The notes under the pieces are model-generated. The model was given only the letters and a program-made list of their open reading frames with translations, was not told where the DNA came from and searched no databases. DNA of 64,000 nt, taken from assembly GCA_031552535.1 (NCBI GenBank), contig JAVBMJ010000036.1:27487-91486 (forward strand). The letters run 5' to 3'. Shown one piece after another: positions 1 to 8,039 of the stretch. The number at the start of each line of letters is the position of its first letter. Within the stretch, counting starts at the first letter, position 1. The position numbers and the translations under genes are program-made. The stretch comes from JAVBMJ01 sp031552535. GTDB lineage: Bacteria > Bacteroidota > Bacteroidia > Bacteroidales > Rikenellaceae.

Positions 1-612
1 CGACTCACGGATGTAATTTATCTCGAAACGTGCCGCCTTGCGCCGGGAGTGATACTCCACAGGAAGCATGTCGACAAACCACTCGATGTACTTGACGCTA
101 TTGGCATGCCGGTTGAAATCCACATCGCTGTACGACACCTTGTGGTCGCATATTTCCACCGCGTTACAGGCTCCCAAACGCTGTGGTTCGGCTATCGGAC
201 ACGGTATCCCGGTGCGAAAACCGGCGTAATCAGGGTGGCTACTGAGATCCACCGGCCGCCTTGTCGAGAGGTTGATCATAGCCCAGTGGGTCACGGCCGC
301 CCCTATGCGGTCACCCGCGGCATTGCGGATTATAAAATTACGGACCGTGGTCAGGCGGCCCACTTCGCTTATCCAGGTTTCGATGGCTATCTCGTCGTAC
401 CGTAGCGGCATACGGTCTATTTCGATGGCGATACGCAACAGTACCCATGTCGAATTTTCCGTCGTAAGGTTACGTATTCCAAACCCATTGGCGTCGGCAT
501 CCTCACCCGCAGCCCGCAACACATGGTCGGTGAGCGATGCTATGGTTGCACGCAACAGAAAATCCACGTCGCGCGGCTCGATCCGGTAACGGTATGTTCT
601 CGTTTTTTCCAT
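1..612 (-). CDS. Acyl-ACP thioesterase (partial, C-terminus cut by window edge)
   Basis: The reading frame opens with ATG at 612 and stays open for 204 codons to the window edge, so the C-terminus is missing. The start MEKTRTYRYRIEPRDVDF and the motif DVDFNRHANSVKYIEW (about residues 170-185) match the bacterial acyl-ACP thioesterase family, in which the N-x-H-x-N segment carries catalytic residues of a hotdog fold. The enzyme would release fatty acids from acyl carrier protein in the cytoplasm. A hairpin with a U-run at 661-699 lies just upstream and probably ends the preceding minus-strand transcript, so this gene likely has its own promoter. Family assignment is firm; the chain-length preference cannot be read. 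Confidence 0.85.
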   Translation of the reverse strand, partial: MEKTRTYRYRIEPRDVDFLLRATIASLTDHVLRAAGEDADANGFGIRNLTTENSTWVLLRIAIEIDRMPLRYDEIAIETWISEVGRLTTVRNFIIRNAAGDRIGAAVTHWAMINLSTRRPVDLSSHPDYAGFRTGIPCPIAEPQRLGACNAVEICDHKVSYSDVDFNRHANSVKYIEWFVDMLPVEYHSRRKAARFEINYIRES

Positions 613-660
613 GTCTGCAAAGGTATGAAAATATCTCCTCAGCCCGGCGCATCACCCGCT

Positions 661-699
661 AAAAAACAGGAAGCCGGAGGCAGTACTCCTCCGGCTTCC
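661..699 (-). terminator. Intrinsic terminator after the CoA-transferase
   Basis: A perfect 12-bp stem (669-680 with 688-699, 7-nt loop) is followed on the minus strand by CTG and six T (661-666 as A on the plus strand). It lies downstream of the minus-strand gene 744-2072 and before the thioesterase start. Confidence 0.8.
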
Positions 700-713
700 A
701 CTGTATATTTAAG

Positions 714-740
714 GGTGTATTAGAGTCTGTCTAATACACC
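714..740. repeat. Palindrome carrying AGTCTGTCTAA
   Basis: An 11-bp perfect inverted repeat (714-724 with 730-740, 5-nt loop) just after the CoA-transferase stop. It contains AGTCTGTCTAA, which recurs in other gaps of this window (18601, 61710, and reversed at 61742; ATCTGTCTAA at 42174). Confidence 0.6.
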
Positions 741-743
741 GGG

Positions 744-2072
744 CTACTCACAGCCGCACTTGGTTGTCATCTTGATATAGTGGTGATGGCTGCCGAAACG
801 ATCCAGCGCCGAAGCTTCCAACGCTTCGCGATGGTTGGGATGCGCCACGCTGGTTATAAGGCGGGCGCGCTCCTGAAGGGTTTTACCATAGAGGTTTACA
901 GCTCCGTACTCCGTCACGAACCAATGTACGTGCGCGCGCGTCGTAACCACTCCCGCTCCGGCCGTAAGCACCGGTGCGATCTTGCTCAGGCCCTTGTTGG
1001 TCACCGATGGCATCGCAAGAATGGCTTTACCGCCCTCCGACCTCGAAGCACCGTATATGAAATCCACCTGTCCGCCTACGCCCGAATAGAACACCGTGCC
1101 CAGCGAGTCGGCGCATATCTGGCCCGTGAGGTCGACCTGCAGGGCCGAATTGATGGCTGTGACTTTCGGGTTCCGGGCAATTATGAACGGGTCGTTGGTG
1201 TAGCGCACATCCATCATCGCAACACCCGGATTGTCGTCGATGAAGTCGTAAACCTTCTGCGAACCCATCAAAAACGTCGACACCATTTTGCCTTTGTCGA
1301 TAGCCTTGTTCATGCCGTTGATAACACCGGCCTCCACCAGCGGCAACACACCGTCGGCAAACATCTCGGTGTGAATACCAAGGTTCTTGTGGCCTCCCAA
1401 CTGCGCCAATACGGCGTTGGGGATAGCGCCGATACCCATCTGCAGACACGCTCCGTCTTCGATAAGGGCCGCACAATGTTTACCTATGGCGGTCTCTATA
1501 TCGTCGGGAGCGGTGAAATGAGCCTCTTCGAGCGGATGGTCCTCCTCGACAAAAAAATCTATCAACGAGCTGTGGATCAAGGCATCGCCGAATGAACGCG
1601 GAACATATTTATTTACGACTGCTATAACAGTCTGGGCACATTCCACTGCGGCCAATGTAGCATCAACCGAAGTTCCCAGCGACACGTAACCATGCTTGTC
1701 GGGAGGCGAAACCTGGATCATGGCCACATTGCAGGGCAGGGCTCCGCTACGGTAAAGGTTCTGCGTTTCGCTCAGAAATACCGGGATGTAATCGGCATAT
1801 CCGCTCTGTGTTACCTTGCGTACGTTACCACCTACAAAAAACGAGTCGAGCTGGAAAATACCCTCGAATTCCGGCGCTGCATAAGGCGCCGGACCCTCGG
1901 TGTGGAGATGGTGTATATGCACATGTTCGAACTCCTTGTTCGCCCCGCGTGCGCACATCGCTTTGATAAGGCACTGGGGGGCGCTGGCAACACTGCTCAG
2001 GTGGATGTGATCGCCCGATTTGATGACCTTTACAGCTTCCTGGGCTGTCGTAAACTTAATGTTGTGGCTCAT
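744..2072 (-). CDS. Acetyl-CoA hydrolase/transferase family CoA-transferase (4-hydroxybutyrate CoA-transferase-like)
   Basis: A 442-residue cytoplasmic protein of the usual length for the AbfT/Cat1 type of CoA-transferase. The conserved GIGAIPNAVL and GIHTEMFADGVLPLVEAG segments (about residues 213-248) are seen; the glutamate in HTEMF is the expected covalent CoA-thioester residue. C-terminal VTNKGLSKIAPVL and ARAHVHWFVTEYGAVNLYGKTLQERA are also typical. It would move CoA between acetyl-CoA and another acid such as 4-hydroxybutyrate or butyrate, a fermentation step. The protein ends in CGCE, a small cysteine-rich tail. A -7-like box TATCTTTG lies upstream (2113-2120). The exact acid substrate is not decidable from the sequence. 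Confidence 0.85.
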   Translation of the reverse strand: MSHNIKFTTAQEAVKVIKSGDHIHLSSVASAPQCLIKAMCARGANKEFEHVHIHHLHTEGPAPYAAPEFEGIFQLDSFFVGGNVRKVTQSGYADYIPVFLSETQNLYRSGALPCNVAMIQVSPPDKHGYVSLGTSVDATLAAVECAQTVIAVVNKYVPRSFGDALIHSSLIDFFVEEDHPLEEAHFTAPDDIETAIGKHCAALIEDGACLQMGIGAIPNAVLAQLGGHKNLGIHTEMFADGVLPLVEAGVINGMNKAIDKGKMVSTFLMGSQKVYDFIDDNPGVAMMDVRYTNDPFIIARNPKVTAINSALQVDLTGQICADSLGTVFYSGVGGQVDFIYGASRSEGGKAILAMPSVTNKGLSKIAPVLTAGAGVVTTRAHVHWFVTEYGAVNLYGKTLQERARLITSVAHPNHREALEASALDRFGSHHHYIKMTTKCGCE

Positions 2073-2112
2073 GATATATGGTTATTGTTATTACACTCAC
2101 AATAAAACACGC

Positions 2113-2120
2113 CAAAGATA
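2113..2120 (-). promoter_or_regulatory. Bacteroidota -7 box (TATCTTTG)
   Basis: On the minus strand TATCTTTG fits TAnnTTTG and lies 40 nt before the CoA-transferase start. The nearest upstream TTG is 23 nt away, longer than the usual 19-21, so only the -7 element is well supported. Confidence 0.5.
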
Positions 2121-2129
2121 CTAAATTAT

Positions 2130-2168
2130 TTTGAGAAGCTGTTCAACCATCATTTAGAAACTATTGAA
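2130..2168. repeat. Short remnant resembling the TAAGAAACTGTTT repeat family
   Basis: GAGAAGCTGTTCAA followed by TTTAGAAACTATTGAAAA resembles the left end and an inner segment of the repeats at 18748-18901 and 40713-40903. It looks like an internally deleted copy; weak evidence. Confidence 0.3.
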
Positions 2169-2172
2169 AATT

Positions 2173-2218
2173 CAGAGCGTGCCAACATAAACGTCGCAGT
2201 TTATGTTGGCACGCTCTG
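2173..2218 (-). terminator. 20-bp hairpin after the NahK-like gene
   Basis: A perfect 20-bp stem (2173-2192 with 2199-2218) with a 6-nt loop, followed on the minus strand by AATTTTC. It lies between the kinase stop (2299) and the CoA-transferase start and would separate the two transcripts. Confidence 0.75.
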
Positions 2219-2298
2219 TAAAGTCTCCCGGTTATCGGCGTAAATCACTATCCGGATAGTGGCCGATTCGTATTTCACAACCTGCCGGCAGAGCGGGT

Positions 2299-3390
2299 TC
2301 AGACTATGGAAGAGATAAACCCGTTCATCTCGTTTTCGTGGGCGTCTATGCTTTCCAACAGCTTCATCTGGGCCCGGGTCCGGACAAGGTTGTGCTCCGG
2401 ATAGTGGACCTTATAGTAAGTGTCGCCATTTAGGTAGTCGGTAAAGAAACGGACGGCCTGCATATACGTCAGCATTTTTGCCCCGAAAGGCAACAACTCC
2501 TTCTCGATGGGCGTCAGGAACGATGCCGTTCCTTTGATGTATCCTTCGGCGAAGGCACGGAAAATATCCATATCGACCTCCACACGCCCCAGGTCGCGGT
2601 CATCCTCGTCGCCGGTATTGGCCCCGGTGCGGATGAAGTCGCCGAAATCCGACAACACAAAACCCTCCATCGTGGTATCGAGGTCGATGATGCACGACGG
2701 ACGGTTGTCGCGGTCGAACAATATGTTGTTCACCTTGGTATCACAGTGGGTTATTCTTTTGGGCAACTTCCCCTCGCGGTGGAGGCGTGAAGCGAGGGTC
2801 ATCTCCCCCGCCCTCTCCAACAATCTGTCCGCTATATCGCGGACCGAGGCGAGCCTTCCCGCCGCATCTTCCTTAATGGCATCGTCGAGCTGTCCCAGGC
2901 GGAACTCCATGTTATGGAAATCGGGGATGCTCTCCCCCACCGATCCCGCGGGAAGGTCACAGAGCATAGATTGGAAATCGCCGAAAGCCAGCCCTGTGTC
3001 GTAAGCCAGTCGCGGCTCGCTGAGGCTTTCGCAGGTGTGTGTCCCACGCACATAAAGCATCACCCGCCAGTAGCTCTCGCCGTCGAAGTGGAATGTCGTG
3101 CCGTCGTGCGCCGCGATGAGGCGGGCCACGCGAAGGTCGGGATCCGTCACACCCATGGCAACCAACTTACGGCGGATATGAGCTGTCACGGTCTCTATGT
3201 TATGTTGCAGTAACGCCACATCACGGAAGATATGATGATTGATGCGCTGTAGTATGTATTGCGGTTCATCCCCGGCACCGGGCATCATGACGGCGTAAGT
3301 ATCGTTGATGTGGCCGTTGCCCACCGGACGTATAAGCGAAGGGGTTCCCCCGATGGCAAAATTTGAAATGATTTCCAATAGTTTATCCAT
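2299..3390 (-). CDS. nahK: N-acetylhexosamine 1-kinase-like phosphotransferase
   Basis: A 363-residue APH-fold kinase. The N-terminus has the GNGHINDTY loop (about residues 23-31) typical of the NahK group; the catalytic loop HCDTKVNNILFD (about 215-226) has the H-x-D-x-x-x-x-N pattern, and CIIDLDT (about 233-239) has the metal-binding aspartate. NahK converts GalNAc or GlcNAc to the sugar 1-phosphate in the cytoplasm. The gene follows the GH109 gene by 42 nt on the same strand. That enzyme family frees alpha-linked GalNAc, so the pair makes a coherent GalNAc salvage unit, probably for mucin-type glycans. A long hairpin ends the unit. Sugar specificity is inferred from family and context. Confidence 0.8.
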   Translation of the reverse strand: MDKLLEIISNFAIGGTPSLIRPVGNGHINDTYAVMMPGAGDEPQYILQRINHHIFRDVALLQHNIETVTAHIRRKLVAMGVTDPDLRVARLIAAHDGTTFHFDGESYWRVMLYVRGTHTCESLSEPRLAYDTGLAFGDFQSMLCDLPAGSVGESIPDFHNMEFRLGQLDDAIKEDAAGRLASVRDIADRLLERAGEMTLASRLHREGKLPKRITHCDTKVNNILFDRDNRPSCIIDLDTTMEGFVLSDFGDFIRTGANTGDEDDRDLGRVEVDMDIFRAFAEGYIKGTASFLTPIEKELLPFGAKMLTYMQAVRFFTDYLNGDTYYKVHYPEHNLVRTRAQMKLLESIDAHENEMNGFISSIV

Positions 3391-3432
3391 ATCTATATTT
3401 TATGTACCAAGGTGTCGTGCGCTCCGGACGTT

Positions 3433-4812
3433 TTATTGCGCAGTTGCAAAAGAGTAGCCCTTTATTTTATCCCATGCGCCGCGTGTGAAATCGGGTATTT
3501 CCACCGGCATGCCGCCGTTAAGCACAGACTGCTCGGTCAACTCGACGAGCGACGACCATTCCGCGGCGTCGTAAACATCCTGGTCGAGCGGCAACCCGTT
3601 ACGCAGGCAGTATATAAGACGGTAGTCCATAATAAAGTCCATACCGCCATGTCCGCCCACCTCGCGGGCCTTTTCGCCTATCTCCTTCGAGATGGGGTGT
3701 TCGTATTTTGCCATCAACTCTTTGCGCTTGTCTTCGGGCAGGAAGTTATGGGCATCGGGAGCCAGGGCTATGCCTTCGACAGGATACTTACATATGAACC
3801 CTTTAGTCCCGGTGATCGAAAATAAGCGGTTGTAGGGACGTGGATTCGATACGTCGTGCTGGATCATGATGGTCTTGCCTCTGGCGGTACGGACTACGGT
3901 GGTGTTCATATCGCCGAGTTTGTACTCCCTCCCTGCCTCGGGGGATCCGGCCCCGTAACGCTGCGTGGCTTCCTCTGTCATATTGAACTGACCGGTGGAT
4001 ACCGACACAAGGTACTCCATACGGTCGCCACGATGGATGTCGAGCAACTGGCACAGAGGCCCTATGGCATGAGTCGGATATGGATTCCCGGTGTGCGCGG
4101 CATTATATTCCAGCCTCCAGCGGTTTACATAGTAGTCGCTGAACATGAGCCCTTCGAGATCGTGGATATAAGCCCCTTCGACGTGCACTATCTCGCCGAG
4201 AATGCCTTGCTGCACCATATTCAGCGAGGCCATTTCAAAAAAGTCATAACACACATTCTCGAGCATCATGCAGTGCAGGCGTGTCTTCTCGGCCGTGTTG
4301 ACCAGTTGCCAGCACTCGTCGATGGTAAGTGCCGCCGGGACTTCCAGGGCTACATGTTTGCCATGTTCCATGGCATAAACAGCTATCGGCGTATGCAATA
4401 CCCAGTCGGTACACACATACACGAGGTCTATGTCGTCACGCTGGCACACCTTCTGCCAATCTTCGGGCGAGGAACAATACCCGGCAGCGGCAGGCAATCC
4501 GGCTCCGGTTATTTTTTGCTGGGCGCGATCCACATATTCGGGCAGCAGGTCACACAGGGCGACAATCTTTACACCTTCGATCTGCAGATAACGGTCGATA
4601 GCTCCGCATCCGCGATTACCGAGTCCGATAAATCCTATGCGCACGGTATCGATGGGGGTGCACCGCAATTGAAGTACATCTGTTTGGCCGGTTTCGCGTT
4701 CTGGGACAGGATATTTTATCATCCCGGCCTGCCTGGCATTGGAGCAGCAACCGGCTAAAATCATACCGCATAGCATGATCGATGCGGCGGCAAGTGTCTT
4801 TGCGTTTTTCAT
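3433..4812 (-). CDS. GH109 family (Gfo/Idh/MocA-fold) alpha-N-acetylgalactosaminidase-like lipoprotein
   Basis: The protein has a Rossmann start IGFIGLGNRGCGA followed by VKIVALCDLLPEYVDRA, as in NAD-dependent GH109 enzymes, which remove terminal alpha-GalNAc using bound NAD+. Further conserved segments are YVCTDWVLHTPIAVYAMEHG, YPTHAIGPLCQLLDIHRGD and GGHGGMDFIMDYRL. The frame is open up to 4899, but I place the start at 4812. This gives MKNAKTLAAASIMLCGMI ending in the lipobox LAGC, a normal lipoprotein signal, and a TAAATTTG promoter box at 4836-4843 would lie inside the longer version. The mature protein is about 440 residues, probably anchored to the outer or inner membrane. It is the first gene of an operon with the NahK-like kinase. 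Confidence 0.82.
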   Translation of the reverse strand: MKNAKTLAAASIMLCGMILAGCCSNARQAGMIKYPVPERETGQTDVLQLRCTPIDTVRIGFIGLGNRGCGAIDRYLQIEGVKIVALCDLLPEYVDRAQQKITGAGLPAAAGYCSSPEDWQKVCQRDDIDLVYVCTDWVLHTPIAVYAMEHGKHVALEVPAALTIDECWQLVNTAEKTRLHCMMLENVCYDFFEMASLNMVQQGILGEIVHVEGAYIHDLEGLMFSDYYVNRWRLEYNAAHTGNPYPTHAIGPLCQLLDIHRGDRMEYLVSVSTGQFNMTEEATQRYGAGSPEAGREYKLGDMNTTVVRTARGKTIMIQHDVSNPRPYNRLFSITGTKGFICKYPVEGIALAPDAHNFLPEDKRKELMAKYEHPISKEIGEKAREVGGHGGMDFIMDYRLIYCLRNGLPLDQDVYDAAEWSSLVELTEQSVLNGGMPVEIPDFTRGAWDKIKGYSFATAQ

Positions 4813-4835
4813 TACTGGATGGATTAGTGACCGTA

Positions 4836-4843
4836 CAAATTTA
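4836..4843 (-). promoter_or_regulatory. -7 box TAAATTTG before the GH109 gene
   Basis: TAAATTTG on the minus strand fits TAnnTTTG and is 24 nt before the chosen start at 4812. No TTTG is found at the ideal upstream distance. Confidence 0.4.
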
Positions 4844-4933
4844 CACAAAGGTTTCCATAAATAGCCTATATTATTGCCTGGTTTGTTTAATTTTCCCATG
4901 TAAAAGATTCAGCAGATTCCTTAATTGATTTAT

Positions 4934-4984
4934 GCGTGAAAATCGAGGAGCATAGCAGTGTCCCGTTTAACGGGATCTTCACGC
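4934..4984. repeat. Nested inverted repeats in the GH109/korA divergent gap
   Basis: GCGTGAA (4934-4940) pairs with TTCACGC (4978-4984) and encloses the palindrome TCCCGTTTAACGGGA (4961-4975). This may be an operator or a leader hairpin for either divergent gene. The rest of the gap 4813-5128 shows nothing else I can name; no ideal promoter for korA was found. Confidence 0.4.
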
Positions 4985-5128
4985 TAAAGGCGACCCGGAA
5001 AGACGTGCAATATTCTCCACAGGAAATTTGAGCAGACTCGGAATATATTTTCGGATACAGGACTTTTGTTTCTATAAAATATGTAACTTTCGGCAGTTTT
5101 TTGAACAGATCGAAACTTACATAAAGTC

Positions 5129-6979
5129 ATGGAGAGAACTGAGGTTATAAAACTCGACAATCTGGCCATTCGCTTCTCGGGCGATTCGGGCGACGGAATG
5201 CAATTGACGGGAACACTGTTTTCCGACACATCGGCCCTTATAGGCAACAGCATTTCCACATTTCCGGACTATCCGGCCGAGATACGCGCCCCGCAAGGCA
5301 CGGTTTCGGGAGTTTCCGGCTTTCAGGTGCACATCGGCAGCCACAAGGTGACCACGCCCGGCGACTATTGCGATGTGCTTGTGGCGATGAATCCTGCCGC
5401 GCTGAAGGCAAATGCCCGGTGGCTGAAGAAAGGAGCGACGATCATAATCGACGCCGACCTGTTCAACGACAAGGCGATAGAAAAAGCGGGATTCGTAACG
5501 GGCGACCCTATCGGGGAGCTCGGACTGGACGATTATAATGTCATCGCACCCAATATGACCTCGATGACGAAAGACGCCCTGTCGGAACTCGGACTCGATG
5601 CGAAGAGCGTAACCAAATGTAAAAACATGTTTGCCCTGGGGGTGTGTTACTATCTCTTCAACCGCCCTCTAGAACATACGGAAAACTATATAGAAGATAA
5701 ATTTTCGAAGAAGAACCCGCTCGTGGCTTCGGCCAACAAGCTGGCCCTCAAAGCCGGTTTCAACTACGGGGCCAATACCCACGTGTTCGCCAACACGTTC
5801 GACATACCCGCCGCCGACCTCGCCCCGGGACGCTACCGTAATATCAGCGGCAACCAGGCCACGGCGTGGGGATTCATCGCCGCTTCGGAAAAGAGTGGCA
5901 GGCCGTTGTTCTGCGGATCGTACCCCATAACGCCCGCAACGGTGATTCTCGAAGAGTTGGCCAAGCGCAAAGACCTGGGGGTTAAAACCTTGCAGGCTGA
6001 AGACGAGATAGCAGGGATATGCACGGCGATAGGAGCCGCATTTGCCGGAAATTTTGCCGTTACAACCACCTCGGGCCCCGGCCTTTCGCTTAAATCGGAA
6101 GCCATGGGACTTGCGGTGATGACCGAGTTGCCGTTGGTGGTCGTGGATGTGCAGCGCGGAGGACCGTCGACGGGTCTTCCCACCAAGACCGAGCAGAGCG
6201 ACCTCTATCAGGCGCTTTGGGGTCGCAACGGCGAGTGTCCGATGGTTGTCATCGCAGCTAATTCGCCGTCTAACTGTTTCAATACCGCGTTCCGTTGCAG
6301 CAAAATAGCGATGGAGCACATGACGCCGGTGCTGATGCTCTCCGACGGTTTTATAGCCAACGGCAGCGAACCATGGAAAATACCGTCGATGAAGAAGTAT
6401 CCGAAGATATCGCCCCCGATAATCCGAAGCGTTCCCGAGGGGGGGTATTTTCCATATAAACGCAACACGAGCCGCCTGGCCCGCGCCTGGGCGCTGCCCG
6501 GCACGCCCGGATTGGAGCACCGCGTCGGAGGGCTGGAAAAAGATTTCCTGAAAGGGGCTGTTTCGCACAGTCCCGAAAACCATCAGAAGATGGTGGCCAT
6601 ACGTGCCGAGAAAGTGGCTCGCGTCAGGGATTTCGTCCCGAAGCAGGAGGTCATCGGAACGGGGCGCGGCGATGTTCTCGTTGTCGGCTGGGGCGGAACT
6701 TACGGCCATTTGCTGGCAGCGGTAAACGACCTGCGCCAGGAGGGCAAAAGCATATCGTTGTGCCATTTCAGCTATATCAATCCTCTGCCGCGCGGCGTGA
6801 GGGAGATATTCTCGAAATTTAAGAAGATCGTTGTATGCGAACTCAATATGGGACAGTTCGCCAACTACCTAAGGATGAGCTATCAGGAGTTCGAATATTT
6901 GCAATACAACAAAGTGCAGGGCCTTCCGTTCACTGTTTCGGAACTGAAGGATGAGTTTAACCGCTTATTGGAGAAATAG
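5129..6979 (+). CDS. korA: 2-oxoglutarate (2-oxoacid):ferredoxin oxidoreductase, fused gamma-alpha subunit
   Basis: A 616-residue subunit. Residues about 10-190 are the gamma domain, starting with IRFSGDSGDGMQLTG. From about 240 the alpha (pyrimidine-binding) domain runs with GSYPITPATVILEELAKR, a QAEDEIAG segment and VVDVQRGGPSTGLPTKTEQSDL. A C-terminal domain holds VLVVGWGGTYGHLLAAV. With KorB it oxidises a 2-oxoacid plus CoA to acyl-CoA and CO2 and reduces ferredoxin, or runs in reverse for the reductive TCA branch. korB follows after 2 nt. No ferredoxin subunit lies beside them, as is usual for the two-subunit Bacteroidota enzyme. 2-oxoglutarate as the substrate is the usual assignment, not proven here. 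Confidence 0.9.
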   Translation: MERTEVIKLDNLAIRFSGDSGDGMQLTGTLFSDTSALIGNSISTFPDYPAEIRAPQGTVSGVSGFQVHIGSHKVTTPGDYCDVLVAMNPAALKANARWLKKGATIIIDADLFNDKAIEKAGFVTGDPIGELGLDDYNVIAPNMTSMTKDALSELGLDAKSVTKCKNMFALGVCYYLFNRPLEHTENYIEDKFSKKNPLVASANKLALKAGFNYGANTHVFANTFDIPAADLAPGRYRNISGNQATAWGFIAASEKSGRPLFCGSYPITPATVILEELAKRKDLGVKTLQAEDEIAGICTAIGAAFAGNFAVTTTSGPGLSLKSEAMGLAVMTELPLVVVDVQRGGPSTGLPTKTEQSDLYQALWGRNGECPMVVIAANSPSNCFNTAFRCSKIAMEHMTPVLMLSDGFIANGSEPWKIPSMKKYPKISPPIIRSVPEGGYFPYKRNTSRLARAWALPGTPGLEHRVGGLEKDFLKGAVSHSPENHQKMVAIRAEKVARVRDFVPKQEVIGTGRGDVLVVGWGGTYGHLLAAVNDLRQEGKSISLCHFSYINPLPRGVREIFSKFKKIVVCELNMGQFANYLRMSYQEFEYLQYNKVQGLPFTVSELKDEFNRLLEK

Positions 6980-6981
6980 CC

Positions 6982-8013
6982 ATGAACGAACAATACAAAT
7001 ACGATCCGCAGGATTTCAAGAGCGACCAGGAAGTTAAATGGTGTCCCGGCTGCGGCGACCATGCGATACTTTCGTCGGTGATAAAGGCTTTGCCCGAGGT
7101 GGCTATGGCTCGTAAATACCGCCACGAGCGCTTTACATTCGTTTCGGGAATAGGGTGCTCGTCGCGCTTTCCCTATTACATCAACACCTATGGTTTTCAC
7201 GGCATACATGGCCGCGCTTCGGCTATAGCCACGGGGGTCAAGGTGGCCAATCCGAAACTGACGGTGTGGGTCCCGACCGGCGACGGCGACTCGCTGGCTA
7301 TCGGCGGCAACCATTTCATACATGCCGTCAGGCGTAATATAGATATCAATATCATGTTGTTCAACAACGAGATATACGGCCTGACCAAAGGGCAGTACTC
7401 GCCGACGTCGAAGCTGGGCAAAGTGACGAAGACTTCGCCGTTCGGCACTATCGAACACCCGTTCAATCCCGGGGAGTTGGTGCTGGGAGCCCGAGGCACT
7501 TTTTTCGCACGCTCGATAGATACCGAGGTGGCCCTGACCAAGGAATGCCTGGTGGCGTCGGCGATGCACGACGGCACGTCGGTAACGGAGATACTGCAGA
7601 ATTGCGTGATATTCAACAATAAAACGTTCGGCGATTTTGCCGCTGACAAGGAGAGCCGCGAGGAGAATACGATAGTGTTGCGCCACGGAGAAAAGATGGT
7701 ATTCGGCAAGAACCGCGACAAAGGATTGGTGCAGATCGGGATGAAGCTGATGGTGGTGAGGATCGGCGAGGGCGGCGTCACGATAGACGACATACTTACC
7801 CATAACGCCCACGAACCAAACCCCGGGGTACACATGATGCTTGTAAATATGCGTTATCCCAATTATCCTGTGGCGCTGGGTGTCATCCGTGCCGTGCAGG
7901 ATAAAACATATGACGACAACGTGCTGCTGCAGGTCGAAAATGTGAGGTCCAACCGAAGCATCCGTTGCATGGACGATTTGCTGAACAGCGGCGACACGTG
8001 GGAGGTTAAATAA
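6982..8013 (+). CDS. korB: 2-oxoglutarate (2-oxoacid):ferredoxin oxidoreductase, beta subunit
   Basis: A 343-residue thiamine-diphosphate subunit. It has CPGCGDHAIL (residues 21-30), the GIGCSSRFPYY and GRASAIATGVKVANP segments, and the ThDP/Mg motif GDGDSLAIGGNHFIHA (about 100-115) continuing to NNEIYGLTKGQYSPTS. It begins 2 nt after korA and is surely cotranslated. The next gene starts 26 nt later, so the transcript may read on. Confidence 0.92.
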   Translation: MNEQYKYDPQDFKSDQEVKWCPGCGDHAILSSVIKALPEVAMARKYRHERFTFVSGIGCSSRFPYYINTYGFHGIHGRASAIATGVKVANPKLTVWVPTGDGDSLAIGGNHFIHAVRRNIDINIMLFNNEIYGLTKGQYSPTSKLGKVTKTSPFGTIEHPFNPGELVLGARGTFFARSIDTEVALTKECLVASAMHDGTSVTEILQNCVIFNNKTFGDFAADKESREENTIVLRHGEKMVFGKNRDKGLVQIGMKLMVVRIGEGGVTIDDILTHNAHEPNPGVHMMLVNMRYPNYPVALGVIRAVQDKTYDDNVLLQVENVRSNRSIRCMDDLLNSGDTWEVK

Positions 8014-8039
8014 TTTGCCCCGACTAATCCTTTGACTAT

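Noticed and set aside
780..1595. 271-codon plus-strand frame inside the CoA-transferase gene
   Set aside because: It is the opposite-strand shadow of a conserved gene; the translation is Arg/His-rich with no domain.
3856..4758. 300-codon plus-strand frame inside the GH109 gene
   Set aside because: Shadow frame; the minus-strand protein carries all conserved motifs.
4813..5128. Riboswitch upstream of korA
   Set aside because: Only short inverted repeats are present; no match to a known riboswitch core could be recognised.
5669..6766. 365-codon minus-strand frame inside korA
   Set aside because: Shadow of korA; no recognisable protein features.
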